A stretch of DNA of 64,000 bases from Amycolatopsis roodepoortensis (lineage in GTDB: Bacteria; Actinomycetota; Actinomycetes; Mycobacteriales; Pseudonocardiaceae). Of this stretch, positions 8,261 through 17,086 are shown one piece after another; the stretch's first letter is position 1, and each line of letters starts with the position of its first letter. The notes beneath the pieces are model-generated. The model was not told where the DNA came from, did no database searches, and worked only from the letters and a program-made list of their open reading frames with translations. The translations under genes were made by a program, and so were the position numbers. The DNA lies in NCBI RefSeq assembly GCF_014873915.1, contig NZ_JADBEJ010000005.1, positions 2,976,001-3,040,000 of the forward strand, in the 5' to 3' direction.

Positions 8261-9978
8261 GCGACACCGTCGAGCGGGACCTCGACCTGGCCTGGGAACT
8301 CCTGGAAGCACAGCCGACGCATCCCCGGGTCGCCGAGCTGGCGGTGCGGGTGCTCGCGGCCCAGCCGGAGCGGAGCAGCGCGTCGATGGTGCTCGCCTAT
8401 CACCGTGAATCCCTCGGCGACGCGGACGAAGCACGGCGTCTCTATCTCCGGGTGGCCGGCCGCCGCGACAACCAGTTCATCTGGGCGGCTCGTGCGCTCC
8501 GGCATCTGGAATCCGGGGAGCACAACCACGACGAGGCGCTGAGGTGGGCGCGCACCGTACTGGGCCAGAGCCACGAGGACTGGGACGACTGGATGCAGCT
8601 GGGCCACGCCCAGGCCTGCTCCGGGGAGCACGAGGCCGGGTGGCGGCAACTCGACGAGGCGGTCGCGCTGTGCGCGCGGACGAAGCCCGACGACCTCCCC
8701 AAGGCGCTGGCGAAACGCGCGGAGTACCTGCTGGCGAGCTGCGCACCACCTGAACGGTTCGTTCCGGCGGCCGAGGAGGCCATCCGGACCAACGTGGCGG
8801 ACTCCTGGGTCGCCATGCTGCTCGGCTACGCCTACCTGGCGCAGTACCGGTTCGATGACGCCGAACAACTCGGTCTCCGGCTGCTGCGCCAGGACCCGAC
8901 CGACGACCTGTTGCAAAACCTGGTGGATACCGCTCGGACGATGCTGCGGATCGTCGAGAAGGCGCGCGGCGACGACATCAGCCTGGCGGACATCCAAGGC
9001 ACCGGCGTGCTCGAGATGGCGTGGCAGCAGATCCGCGACCAGAAGCTCGGCATCGACCTGGCCTCCGCGCTGGCGGCGCTGGACGTGGTGATGCCCGCCG
9101 AACTGCGCGACAGCCTGCGGCCGGGAGCCACGGCAGCCGATCTGACCGAGGGCGACGAAAAGGTCGGCTCCCTGGTCGCGAGGGACCTGCTCACCTGGCA
9201 CGACGGCCAGCCGCCCGGTTCCGGTGCCACCTGGGGCTGGACCGAGTCGTTCCGCCTCATGTCGGCGGCGGAGATCCTCGCCATGAACGCCGAGATCGAG
9301 GCCGACCAGGCGGCGCACCCCGACTGGCCGGAGAAGGAGGTCTGGGACCAGGTGATGACCGACGACGCCGGGACCTACCTGGTCGCCGTCGCGTTCGGGA
9401 GGCTGGTGAAACGCCGGCCGGGACAGCCCGACGAGCCCGTCGCCGACTCGATGGCGGACTGGATCTGGGACCGGGTCGCGGCCTTCGGCGGCCAGGACCC
9501 GCGGCCGGCACCGCTGAAGACCGACGAGCCCGCGGCCGATCCGCTTCCCGCACCTGGGACGCCGCTGACCGGCATCATCGTCACGATGTGCGCCGCGCTG
9601 GGCGCGCCCGAGGATTCCGCGGCGTACGCGGAACTGCGCGAGCTGTTCCCTGGCTCGACAGTCCGGCGGAGTGAGCTGGTCCCCGAGGAGCCGAGCGTCG
9701 ACGGCGTCTACATCGAGGCGCTCGACGGGCTGGTGACGAGGGTCGGTGTCGACGTCGCGGTCTGCCCGGCCGCGGACCGGCTGATCTCCGGGCTCGACCT
9801 CGGTGGGCATCGTGGGTCGGTCGACGCCTACGTCCGAGAGCATGGGGCCGTTCCGCAGAACAGCTGGGTGAACCGTGCCAACGGCGAAGCCACGGCCGTC
9901 TACGACTTCGCCGGGCACCGGCTCGGCTTCCGCTGGGCGGACGGGAGCATCGCGCGGATCTACGTCACCGGTGCCTGA
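8257..9978 (+). CDS. TPR-rich partner protein of the AAA ATPase
   Basis: 573 residues starting at the ATG that overlaps the ATPase stop (ATGA, 8257-8260). The first 230 residues contain tetratricopeptide-like repeats (AYHRESLGDADEARRLYLRV, LGHAQACSGEHEAGWRQL, LGYAYLAQYRFDDAEQLGL). The middle 280-420 region is acidic and tryptophan-rich without a recognised fold. The last 130 residues are a compact domain ending in DFAGHRLGFRWADGSIARIY. No signal peptide is seen. The tight coupling suggests that it is an adaptor or substrate platform for the AAA protein. Confidence 0.8.
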   Translation: MSDTVERDLDLAWELLEAQPTHPRVAELAVRVLAAQPERSSASMVLAYHRESLGDADEARRLYLRVAGRRDNQFIWAARALRHLESGEHNHDEALRWARTVLGQSHEDWDDWMQLGHAQACSGEHEAGWRQLDEAVALCARTKPDDLPKALAKRAEYLLASCAPPERFVPAAEEAIRTNVADSWVAMLLGYAYLAQYRFDDAEQLGLRLLRQDPTDDLLQNLVDTARTMLRIVEKARGDDISLADIQGTGVLEMAWQQIRDQKLGIDLASALAALDVVMPAELRDSLRPGATAADLTEGDEKVGSLVARDLLTWHDGQPPGSGATWGWTESFRLMSAAEILAMNAEIEADQAAHPDWPEKEVWDQVMTDDAGTYLVAVAFGRLVKRRPGQPDEPVADSMADWIWDRVAAFGGQDPRPAPLKTDEPAADPLPAPGTPLTGIIVTMCAALGAPEDSAAYAELRELFPGSTVRRSELVPEEPSVDGVYIEALDGLVTRVGVDVAVCPAADRLISGLDLGGHRGSVDAYVREHGAVPQNSWVNRANGEATAVYDFAGHRLGFRWADGSIARIYVTGA

Positions 9979-9982
9979 GCGG

Positions 9983-10012
9983 CGGCCGGCGCCCTGATCG
10001 GGGCGCCGGCCG
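9983..10012. terminator. Strong GC hairpin between convergent genes
   Basis: CGGCCGGCGCCC (9983-9994) pairs perfectly with GGGCGCCGGCCG (10001-10012) around a 6-base loop, five bases after the TPR gene stop and just before the stop of the convergent DUF2334 gene. It can terminate in both directions. Confidence 0.75.
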
Positions 10013-10017
10013 GACGC

Positions 10018-11745
10018 TCAACCGCGAGCGACCTCGCTGGCGGTGGTGAACTCGTATCCCTGCGCCCGCAGGCCGAGGACGACCGTGCTCAGATGCTCCA
10101 GCGGCAGGAACGGGTGGAAGAAGAAGCTCGCCACGTTGTCACGGACCACTTTGGACTTCGCGCCGTCGGCGAGCAGGTCCGCGGGCAGGCGGGCCGGATG
10201 CTGGTTGAACGGCTCCGGCGCGATGTGGTCCAGGTTCTCCGGTATCACCACCGCACCATAGACATCCCTTACCGGGTAAGGGAAGTATTGACCGTACTTG
10301 GTCTGGTACGACACGGTCGAGGTGGAACCGCAGGCTCCGCGCGGGCAGTATCCCGCGAAGTAACTGCCCTGGTCGTAGCGCGCCGCGAAATGCGAACTGA
10401 CCTCTTTGTAGTCCACCGCCGAACCGCCGTAATGCGGGAACTCGAACACTTCCGGCTCCGGCAGCCCGACCCGGCGGAACTCGCCGAGCCCGGTGGCGAT
10501 CCGCTCGCGGAACCATTCCGCGGAATCGCCGGGGACCGGTCCGGTCTCCACGACGTGGTTGTTCTTGTCCACGATCGCCGTGTAGAACTCGTAATCCGCG
10601 GAGCTCGCCCCGCCGTAGGGGTTCGCCAGCTCCTCGAACTGATGGCTGTAGCCGTGCATGATCATCGTCGCGCCGCGCCGGATCGCGTAGTGCAGCGCGT
10701 CGACCAGGGCCGGGCTGTCCACGAGCCGGGCGAAGGTCGGCCTGCCGCCATTGGCGACGCCGTGCGGGTCCGCGTAGTACGGATACACCGCGAGTGAGAA
10801 CGGAATTCCTTGCCCACCGAGGAGATCCGCGATCCGGCGGATCTGGCCGGGGTCGGTACGCGGGCCGATGTCCTCGATCCGCACGAGCGCGCGGTGCCGT
10901 TCCTCGGTCTTCGGAGCGAGGGTGCCGAGCAGGATGTCGGCGGCGGCGAGGTACCGGTCCCCCTCGTTGACGTAGGAGAACGGCGCCTCCGCGAGGTAGG
11001 TGAAGGTCCCGGAACGCACCGCCCACGGCGTGGGCTCACCGCCCGTCCCGCTTTCCGCGAGCACTTCGTTGACCGCGGGGTTTTCCCGCCGCACCAAAGG
11101 AATCGAGCCGATCTCGGGATTGCGTTCCAGCGGAACGTTCTTGTAGCGGACCTCGGTCGGTGAGGTCGGAGTGCGGCCCACCGGCGTCCATCCCCAGCGC
11201 GCGGTGATACCGGGGTCGTGTTCCGCCAGGCGATGGATGTTCTCGCCCATCCAGACGACCGGCACCTTCGCGGCCGCCACGTCCGCGAGCAGCGCGACGG
11301 GCAGCGCGGCCTCGCTGATCGAGCCGACATAGACCAGCGCCTGGTATCCGCCGATCTCGCCCGCCTGGTAATCGGCGGCGGCGCGCATCGTCCAGCTGCC
11401 CGCCCGCGAGACCAGGTTCGCGGTCTGCATCGCGTGCGCCTCGGCCATTCCGGCCTCGTCCGCGGCGGCGGGCGGGTTCGGCGCGTCCCGCTCACCCGCG
11501 TCGTAGACCACGAGCGTGCGGTGGGCGCGGTTCCCGCCGGGCCCGGGGCTGCCGACCTCGCTGCCCAACGCCAGCCGGTCGCCGAGCGAGACCGGGGCGG
11601 CCGCCGGCGACGCGAGGATCGCGCCGGCCGGGCGCGTGTACACGACCAGCATCACCAGCCCGGTCGCGACGACGACGGCCAGCGCCGCGAACCTCAGCCC
11701 GGCGGGTGTCCGGCGGCGCCGGTGTCCCTTCCGTTTCCCGGTCAT
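10018..11745 (-). CDS. DUF2334 polysaccharide deacetylase-like envelope protein
   Basis: 575 residues. Basic N-terminus MTGKRKGHRRRR followed by a hydrophobic segment (about 18-37) forms a signal anchor, placing the rest outside the membrane. The C-terminal half is a DUF2334 NodB-like barrel: VRIEDIGPRTDP near residue 295, YPYYADPHG, then ATMIMHGYSHQ with the HGYxHQ metal-binding motif, and FEFPHYGGS. The N-terminal half (TLVVYDAG, VYVGSISEAALP) resembles a flavodoxin-like accessory domain. It overlaps the upstream epimerase gene by four bases, and the divergent operon encodes a family 2 glycosyltransferase, so a role in trimming or processing an exported polysaccharide is likely. Confidence 0.83.
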   Translation of the reverse strand: MTGKRKGHRRRRTPAGLRFAALAVVVATGLVMLVVYTRPAGAILASPAAAPVSLGDRLALGSEVGSPGPGGNRAHRTLVVYDAGERDAPNPPAAADEAGMAEAHAMQTANLVSRAGSWTMRAAADYQAGEIGGYQALVYVGSISEAALPVALLADVAAAKVPVVWMGENIHRLAEHDPGITARWGWTPVGRTPTSPTEVRYKNVPLERNPEIGSIPLVRRENPAVNEVLAESGTGGEPTPWAVRSGTFTYLAEAPFSYVNEGDRYLAAADILLGTLAPKTEERHRALVRIEDIGPRTDPGQIRRIADLLGGQGIPFSLAVYPYYADPHGVANGGRPTFARLVDSPALVDALHYAIRRGATMIMHGYSHQFEELANPYGGASSADYEFYTAIVDKNNHVVETGPVPGDSAEWFRERIATGLGEFRRVGLPEPEVFEFPHYGGSAVDYKEVSSHFAARYDQGSYFAGYCPRGACGSTSTVSYQTKYGQYFPYPVRDVYGAVVIPENLDHIAPEPFNQHPARLPADLLADGAKSKVVRDNVASFFFHPFLPLEHLSTVVLGLRAQGYEFTTASEVARG

Positions 11746-12944
11746 ACCAGCACACCTCCCGGCAGCGCGGCGAATTCCTCCACCGGCTCGGCGCTCAGGC
11801 CGAGCAACCGGGCCAGCGCGAGCTCGGTGCGCGACGCGGCCTTTCCGTCGCCGAACGGGTTGCCGTTGCTCATCATCGCCGCCCGCGCCCGCGGGTCGGT
11901 GAGGAGTTCCGACGCCGTCCGCACGATCAGCTCGCGATCGGTGCCGACCAACCGGGCACAGCCCGCGTGCACCGCCTCCATCCGTTCGGTGACCTCCCGC
12001 AACACCAGCACCGGCACGCCGAAGGTCGGCGCCTCCTCCTGGATCCCGCCGGAATCGGACAGGACCAGCGTGGCCGCGGCGAGCGCGCCGGCGAGTTCGT
12101 CGTAGCGCAGCGGCTCGGTGACCACCACGCGAGACACGCCGCCCAGTTCGGCGCCGACCAGCTCGCGGACGGCCGGATTCGGGTGCGCGGGCAGGACCAC
12201 GCGCACACCGGGATGCCGGGCGACCAGTTCGGCGACCGCGCGCAGCACCTGGCGCAGGGGCTCGCCCCAGGATTCGCGGCGGTGCGCGGTCACCAGTACC
12301 AATGGCTCACCGCGGGTGGCCGCCTCCACGGCGGCGGCGACCCGTTCATCGCGGTAGTCCACCGCCCCGCGGTCGGCGATGGCGCGGATCGCGTCCACCG
12401 AAGTGTTGCCGGTGACCAGGATCCGCTCCGCGGCGACGAGTTCACGCGACAGGTTCTCCGCCGCGGCCGGGGTCGGCGGCAGATGCAGGGACGCCGCCTG
12501 GGTGACCAGCCGCCGGTTCAGTTCCTCCGGGAAGGGCGCGGCCAGATCGAACGAGCGCAGGCCCGCTTCCAGATGTACCACCGGAATCCGGCGCCAGAAC
12601 GCGGCGAGCGTGCCGGCCAGCGTGGTCGTGGTGTCCCCCTGGACCACCACCACCGCGGGCGGTTCGCGTTCGGCCAGCTCGTCCAGGCCGGTCAGCATCT
12701 GGCCGAGCAGTTCGGGCTGGCCGCCGTCGCGGCGGTGCAGCGGCAAGGTGACGTCCGCGCGGGCACCGAACGTCTCCAGCGCCTGGTCGACCATCGTCGG
12801 ATGTTGCCCGGTGGCGACCAGCACGGGTTCCATCCGGCCCGCCGCGACGATCGCCTCGGCGACCGGCGCCAGTTTGATCGCCTCCGGCCGGGTCCCCATC
12901 ACGAGCCATACGCGCGGCCGGGTTCCTTGTTCATTCCAAACCAT
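11742..12944 (-). CDS. wecB: UDP-N-acetylglucosamine 2-epimerase (non-hydrolysing)
   Basis: 400 residues from the ATG at 12944, which has GGGGGAG four bases upstream. Family hallmarks are WLVMGTRPEAIKLAPV near the N-terminus, QGDTTTTLAG, VHLEAGLRSFD, and LSDSGGIQEEAPTFGVPVLVLRE in the C-terminal UDP-binding domain. The enzyme interconverts UDP-GlcNAc and UDP-ManNAc to supply an envelope polysaccharide precursor. Coupling to the DUF2334 gene (ATGA) and divergence from a membrane glycosyltransferase place it in a small exopolysaccharide or cell-wall glycopolymer locus. Confidence 0.9.
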   Translation of the reverse strand: MVWNEQGTRPRVWLVMGTRPEAIKLAPVAEAIVAAGRMEPVLVATGQHPTMVDQALETFGARADVTLPLHRRDGGQPELLGQMLTGLDELAEREPPAVVVVQGDTTTTLAGTLAAFWRRIPVVHLEAGLRSFDLAAPFPEELNRRLVTQAASLHLPPTPAAAENLSRELVAAERILVTGNTSVDAIRAIADRGAVDYRDERVAAAVEAATRGEPLVLVTAHRRESWGEPLRQVLRAVAELVARHPGVRVVLPAHPNPAVRELVGAELGGVSRVVVTEPLRYDELAGALAAATLVLSDSGGIQEEAPTFGVPVLVLREVTERMEAVHAGCARLVGTDRELIVRTASELLTDPRARAAMMSNGNPFGDGKAASRTELALARLLGLSAEPVEEFAALPGGVLV

Positions 12945-13200
12945 TACTCCCCCAAGGTTCGAATATTCTTTTCGGCGACTCCACGCACTTCTCATGATCC
13001 TTTGTGCGGGGCGCTGTGCCCGGTGCGACGCAGAGTGGTTCTGTCCGGTTCCCGTCGAATTTCCTCACCCGATCGAGGGAACCGCGTCGCGACACCTCAC
13101 GTCGTAGTCGGTGATGCGAGACCGGCCGGGGGGCCCGGAAGCATCACGCGCAATCCTTCGCACACAAGGATTTGAGCACTTCTAGCTCTTGGGGGAGAAC
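12945..13200. promoter_or_regulatory. Divergent control region of the polysaccharide locus
   Basis: 256 bp without a gene between divergent operons. Both translation starts sit behind nearly the same leader, CTTGGGGGAG followed by 3-4 bases and ATG, one on each strand (around 12945-12955 and 13188-13200). No clear -35/-10 pair could be assigned by eye. Confidence 0.4.
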
Positions 13201-13368
13201 ATGTCTGTGATCCGGATCGGACCGGCGGTCGGCGCGGCGGCGACCATGGGGCTCACCGCGAGCGCCGGGATTTGGCTGCCGCTGTCACTCGCCGCGTTCA
13301 TTCTGTTGCTTTTCGCCATTCGCTCGATTCTCGTCCGAATCGCGCCCGCGCCGGAAAGGGGGCAGTAG
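13201..13368 (+). CDS. Small single-span membrane protein
   Basis: A 55-residue frame opens with ATG at 13201 directly after GGGGGAGAAC, a strong ribosome site, and ends with TAG at 13366-13368, four bases before the glycosyltransferase ATG. The product is MSVIRIGPAVG... with one hydrophobic helix (about residues 23-42, LSLAAFILLLFAI) and a basic C-terminal tail (RSILVRIAPAPERGQ). Its position as first gene of the operon and its size suggest a small regulatory or stabilising partner of the following membrane glycosyltransferase. The function itself is not recognisable. Confidence 0.7.
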   Translation: MSVIRIGPAVGAAATMGLTASAGIWLPLSLAAFILLLFAIRSILVRIAPAPERGQ

Positions 13369-13372
13369 CGAA

Positions 13373-14872
13373 ATGGAGACCAGTCTGTCCGTCATCGCCA
13401 CCATCATGGTCGGCGTCCTGATCTGGTGGCCGCTGCAGAACCTCGTCCTGGCGGTGTTCGCCTGGCGGTCCCCGCAACGACCACGCAGTGTGCGCCGGAC
13501 GCCGGATCCGGTGCCGTTCTGGATCGTCATCCCGGCGCTGAACGAGGAACGCGTCATCGCGAACACGGTGCGCAACGCGCTGGCCACCGGGACCCGGTAC
13601 ACACCGGTCCGGGTCGTCGTCGTGGACGACGCCTCCGACGACGCGACGCCGCGGATCCTGGCCGGTATCAGGGATCCGCGGTTGCACGTGCTGCGCCGTG
13701 AGCTCCCGATGGCCCGGCAGGGCAAGGGCGAGGGCCTCAACACGGCGTACCGCTACATCCTCGAAATCGCGCGCCGCGAAGGCACGATCGAGCAGACGAT
13801 CGTCGGGATCGTGGACGGCGACGGCCGCTGCAGCGAAGGAATGCTCGACGAGATCGCCGAACTGATGGCGGAGAAGTCGGTCGGTGCCGTGCAATGCCGG
13901 GTGCGCATCCACAACCGGCACAAAACGCTGGCCCTGCTCCAGGATCTGGAATTCGGCGCGATCGCGGACTCCGCGCAGTCCTTGCGTGACCTGGTCGGCA
14001 GTGTCGGCCTTGGCGGCAACGGCCAGTTCACCCGGCTGTCCGTCCTCGCCCGGTTCCACCCCGGCCCGTGGTCGGCCTGCCTTGTCGAGGATCTGGAACT
14101 CGGCCTGCGGCTGCACCTGGACGGGATCCGCGTGCGCTACACGAAATCCGCGTGGGTCACCCAGCAGGGCCTGACCGACGTGAAACGGCTGCTGCGCCAG
14201 CGAACCCGGTGGGCACAAGGGAATCTGCAATGCTTCCGGCATCTTCGCAGGCTGACCACGTCGAGGTTCGTCAGCGGCGTCGGCCTCGCCGACTTCCTGA
14301 TCTACCTGCTCTCACCCTGGCTGACCGTGCCCATGTCGCTGCTGCTGGTCGGACTGGTCGCGGCGTCCGCGGTGGCATTGGCCACCGGGAGCACGCTGGG
14401 CGGGCTGGTGGCCACAGTGGACACTCTGCCGACGTCGGCCGCGATGCTGGTGGGGCTGGCCATGCTGCCGAGCCTGCTCTGGGGGCTGGTCTACTGGATC
14501 CGGCTCCGCGACGAGAACATCTTCCGCTGCCTGTTCGCCGGGCTGCTCTACCCGGGGTTCCTGGCGCTGGGCATCATCGCGACGTGGCGTGCGCTGTTCC
14601 GGCTCCTGTCCGGACGCAACGGCTGGGCCAAGACCGAACGGCTCGCCGAAGACGGCCAGGCCGCGCCGCCGATACCGATGCCGTCGATGCCGATGCCGCT
14701 GCCTGTCCCGGTTCGCGCACCCGCGCCGCGCCCGGCCACCCCGCCGGCGACGCTCGATCCCAGCGTCACACAGCCGATTCCCACGGGGGTCCTGGCCGCC
14801 GCCGAACCGACCCGGCCGGTGCCGCATCCGCTGGCCGAAGCCGAACCGACCCAACGACTGGAGCGGGTGTGA
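13373..14872 (+). CDS. Membrane glycosyltransferase, family 2 (polysaccharide synthase-like)
   Basis: 499 residues. One N-terminal helix (about 8-28) precedes a cytoplasmic GT2 domain with FWIVIPALNEE, VVVVDDASDD (UDP-binding Asp), GIVDGDGRCSEG (DxD metal site) and RQRTRWAQGNLQC (the Q/RxxRW product-binding motif of processive synthases). Four hydrophobic segments follow between about 310 and 410. A Pro/Ala/Thr-rich tail of 70 residues ends the protein. The architecture is that of cellulose/hyaluronan-type synthases that polymerise and export sugar chains. With the divergent UDP-GlcNAc epimerase it probably builds an amino-sugar polymer. The stop overlaps the next ATG (TGATG). Confidence 0.88.
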   Translation: METSLSVIATIMVGVLIWWPLQNLVLAVFAWRSPQRPRSVRRTPDPVPFWIVIPALNEERVIANTVRNALATGTRYTPVRVVVVDDASDDATPRILAGIRDPRLHVLRRELPMARQGKGEGLNTAYRYILEIARREGTIEQTIVGIVDGDGRCSEGMLDEIAELMAEKSVGAVQCRVRIHNRHKTLALLQDLEFGAIADSAQSLRDLVGSVGLGGNGQFTRLSVLARFHPGPWSACLVEDLELGLRLHLDGIRVRYTKSAWVTQQGLTDVKRLLRQRTRWAQGNLQCFRHLRRLTTSRFVSGVGLADFLIYLLSPWLTVPMSLLLVGLVAASAVALATGSTLGGLVATVDTLPTSAAMLVGLAMLPSLLWGLVYWIRLRDENIFRCLFAGLLYPGFLALGIIATWRALFRLLSGRNGWAKTERLAEDGQAAPPIPMPSMPMPLPVPVRAPAPRPATPPATLDPSVTQPIPTGVLAAAEPTRPVPHPLAEAEPTQRLERV

Positions 14873-15522
14873 TGGCAGGCCGGAACAGGCTCGTCCTCGT
14901 CCTCGCGGCCGTGGTGCTGGCCCTCGTCGCGGCCTCCGCCATCGACCGCGGCGACGCCGGGAAGGAGTCGTCCGCCGGGTGGTACGTGACCGTGTACTAC
15001 ACCGCCGTCGAAGCGCACTACGACGACGATCCCGTGCCGGTCACCGGCTGCCTGGTGATCGACTGCGAACGCGGCGACGACCCGCTGGGGCGCTATCCCG
15101 AAGGTTTCGTGCAGGCCGTCGAAGCCGAAGGGACCGGCCGCATCGTCAGCGGGCGGCACGCCGGCCGCTACCTGAACTGGTCGCACGACACCGGTTTCTG
15201 GCTGGACAACGCGCCCCGTGACAGCCACGGCCGTCCGCTGGAGCCGTTCGTCTCCGCCGCCGCGGATCCGAACGTCCTCGGCGCCGGCCGCGAACTGCGG
15301 ATCACCGGCTGCGGCACCGCAGAGGACGGCTCGGCGATCGACGCGGCCGTCTGCGACAAGCTGCGTTCCGCCTCCTGGCGGATCATGGACGAATTCACCC
15401 CCGGGCTCGGGGGCGACCGGCACATCGACGTCTACCTCGGCGAGGAGACCGGGCCGGATTTCACCTCCGACCCGATGTACTCGTCGCTGCACAACGCCAC
15501 GCTGGAGCTAGGGAAGCCCTGA
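14872..15522 (+). CDS. Exported hypothetical protein of the polysaccharide operon
   Basis: 216 residues starting at the ATG overlapping the glycosyltransferase stop. A signal peptide (RNRLVLVLAAVVLALVAASA) covers residues 4-23. The mature part starts WYVTVYYTAVEAHYDDDPV and contains CLVIDCERGDDPLGRYP and ELRITGCGTAEDGSAI. The cysteines could form disulfides outside the cell, and the pattern is reminiscent of double-psi-barrel 3D-type domains, but no catalytic set can be named with confidence. Tight coupling suggests an extracytoplasmic helper of polymer export or modification. Confidence 0.75.
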   Translation: MAGRNRLVLVLAAVVLALVAASAIDRGDAGKESSAGWYVTVYYTAVEAHYDDDPVPVTGCLVIDCERGDDPLGRYPEGFVQAVEAEGTGRIVSGRHAGRYLNWSHDTGFWLDNAPRDSHGRPLEPFVSAAADPNVLGAGRELRITGCGTAEDGSAIDAAVCDKLRSASWRIMDEFTPGLGGDRHIDVYLGEETGPDFTSDPMYSSLHNATLELGKP

Positions 15523-15525
15523 CCG

Positions 15526-16605
15526 TCAGGACAGGTGCCCGGCCTCCGCCAGCGCGCGTTCGCGTACCTCCCGCACGACACGGGAATTCGTGAACGCGGA
15601 CGACATGGCGCTCAGCCAGGCGCTTTCGTCCCGCACGCTGGGTTGCGGGCCCGCCGGGTGGTTCGGCCAGCTGCGGCCCGCTTCCCGCATCACCAGCGCC
15701 GCCGCGAGCTCGGCGGCGGCGCGCGTGGGCCCGTCGACCGGGGTGCGCAGCCAGTCCCCGAGCTGCGGCGGAACGTGCGCCCGCAACGCGAGCAGGCCGT
15801 CACGGATCTCGATCATCCTGCGGTACAACGTGAATTCGAGATCGTGGCGGACCGGCAGCGCGATCTGCGGATGCGCGGCGACGAGTTCCTTCCACAGTGG
15901 CGTCACCGCCCGGATCCCACGCCACGCGCGCACCAGCCGGAGCGCGCCGTCCCAGGTGGTGAACAGCCCGCCGACGACCCACAGCACCATCGCGCAGAGG
16001 CCGACCAGGCGGGCGCGCGGCAGGAAATCGAGGTCCGCGAGGTCGGTGATCTCCAGCCACAGCGAGGGAAGCCCGGAGAACAGCACCCACACGATGGTCG
16101 CGACGGCGGCGCAGACCAGGATCCGCAACCCGGTCCGGAACGTCCCTTGTGGACGGACCGCGGCGCTGCGGGCCAGCGTGCGCGTGAACATCACCAGACA
16201 GGCCACCCCGTACGTCGTGAGGACGGCCTGGTAGGCGACGACGCTCCACCGCCACTGGAACGCGGGCGTGCCCACCTCCAGCCGGTGCGGGGCGATGTCC
16301 AGGTAGCACAGGACCATCAGCGCCCAGCACAACAGGATGGGCCAGAACGGCGTCGGCTTCTCCGGTGACCGGGCGCCGCGGACCAGCTGGACCAGCGCGC
16401 GCATCGCGAGCAGTTGCAGCGCGTTGGTGATCAGCCGCGGGAGCAGGTCGTCGCCGAGGAACCGCACCGTGGCGTCGGCGGAGAGGGCGAGGCCCGCCGC
16501 CATGCTGAGGAAGAACGTGGCCAGCTGCCTCGGCCCGGCACGGACGGTCATCAGCCGGGTGAGGCCGATCGCCGCCAGCAGCGCGGCGGACAGGTAGCTG
16601 ATCAT
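15526..16605 (-). CDS. MAB_1171c-type multispan membrane protein
   Basis: 359 residues from the ATG at 16605. The first 220 residues contain about seven hydrophobic helices (MISYLSAALLAAIGLTRLM, FWPILLCWALMVLCYLDIAP, LVGLCAMVLWVVGGLF). A cytoplasmic C-terminal domain of 120 residues follows, with the segment FTLYRRMIEIRDGLLALRAHV that recurs in the actinobacterial MAB_1171c family. The family is annotated as putative transporter or sensor, without proven function. It is translated directly after an ImmA-like peptidase (ATGA overlap) and an XRE regulator; this trio is common in actinobacteria and looks like a membrane-linked signalling unit. Confidence 0.75.
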   Translation of the reverse strand: MISYLSAALLAAIGLTRLMTVRAGPRQLATFFLSMAAGLALSADATVRFLGDDLLPRLITNALQLLAMRALVQLVRGARSPEKPTPFWPILLCWALMVLCYLDIAPHRLEVGTPAFQWRWSVVAYQAVLTTYGVACLVMFTRTLARSAAVRPQGTFRTGLRILVCAAVATIVWVLFSGLPSLWLEITDLADLDFLPRARLVGLCAMVLWVVGGLFTTWDGALRLVRAWRGIRAVTPLWKELVAAHPQIALPVRHDLEFTLYRRMIEIRDGLLALRAHVPPQLGDWLRTPVDGPTRAAAELAAALVMREAGRSWPNHPAGPQPSVRDESAWLSAMSSAFTNSRVVREVRERALAEAGHLS

Positions 16606-17084
16606 GAACCGAGGGCGTGGCGCAGCCGGTCGGATTCCGGCGCGGTGCTCACGGCCCGGCGCATGAGCAGCGATGCGACGAGCTCGGCCTCCTTCTCCTG
16701 CTCCTGCGCGTACGTCGTACGGCCCAGGACCCGGCGGACCAGGTCGGCCGAAAGCGAGGGCGCGACCATCGCGGCGATCGCCTCCGGCCGCACCTCGCCT
16801 TCGACGTGCCCGCACAGCAGATGGCCGAGTTCGTGCAGCAGGATGTGCCGCTGGTGCAACGGGGACGTGTCCCGCGTGTAGAACACGTAGTCCGCCCGGT
16901 CGGTGGCCGCGAGCACCCCGCACGGCGCCCCCGGCCGCGCCTCGAGCGCCACCAGTTCGATGGGCCGCCCGCGCATCGCCGCGACCTCGCCGAACAACGT
17001 GGTGACGTCGAACGGCTCCGGCAGCCGCACGGTTGCCGCGATCCGCTCACATCTGCGCCAGAGCGCGCTCTTCCTGCCCAGCAT
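16602..17084 (-). CDS. ImmA/IrrE-type zinc metallopeptidase
   Basis: 160 residues. The active-site helix HQRHILLHELGHLLCGH (about residues 77-93) contains HELGH, the zinc-binding HExxH motif of M78 peptidases. The protein is otherwise short and cytoplasmic. Peptidases of this kind cleave a partner XRE repressor, as ImmA does with ImmR in ICEBs1. The gene directly upstream encodes an XRE regulator two bases away, and the downstream gene is coupled through ATGA, so the three form one operon. Confidence 0.85.
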   Translation of the reverse strand: MLGRKSALWRRCERIAATVRLPEPFDVTTLFGEVAAMRGRPIELVALEARPGAPCGVLAATDRADYVFYTRDTSPLHQRHILLHELGHLLCGHVEGEVRPEAIAAMVAPSLSADLVRRVLGRTTYAQEQEKEAELVASLLMRRAVSTAPESDRLRHALGS

Positions 17085-17086
17085 GG

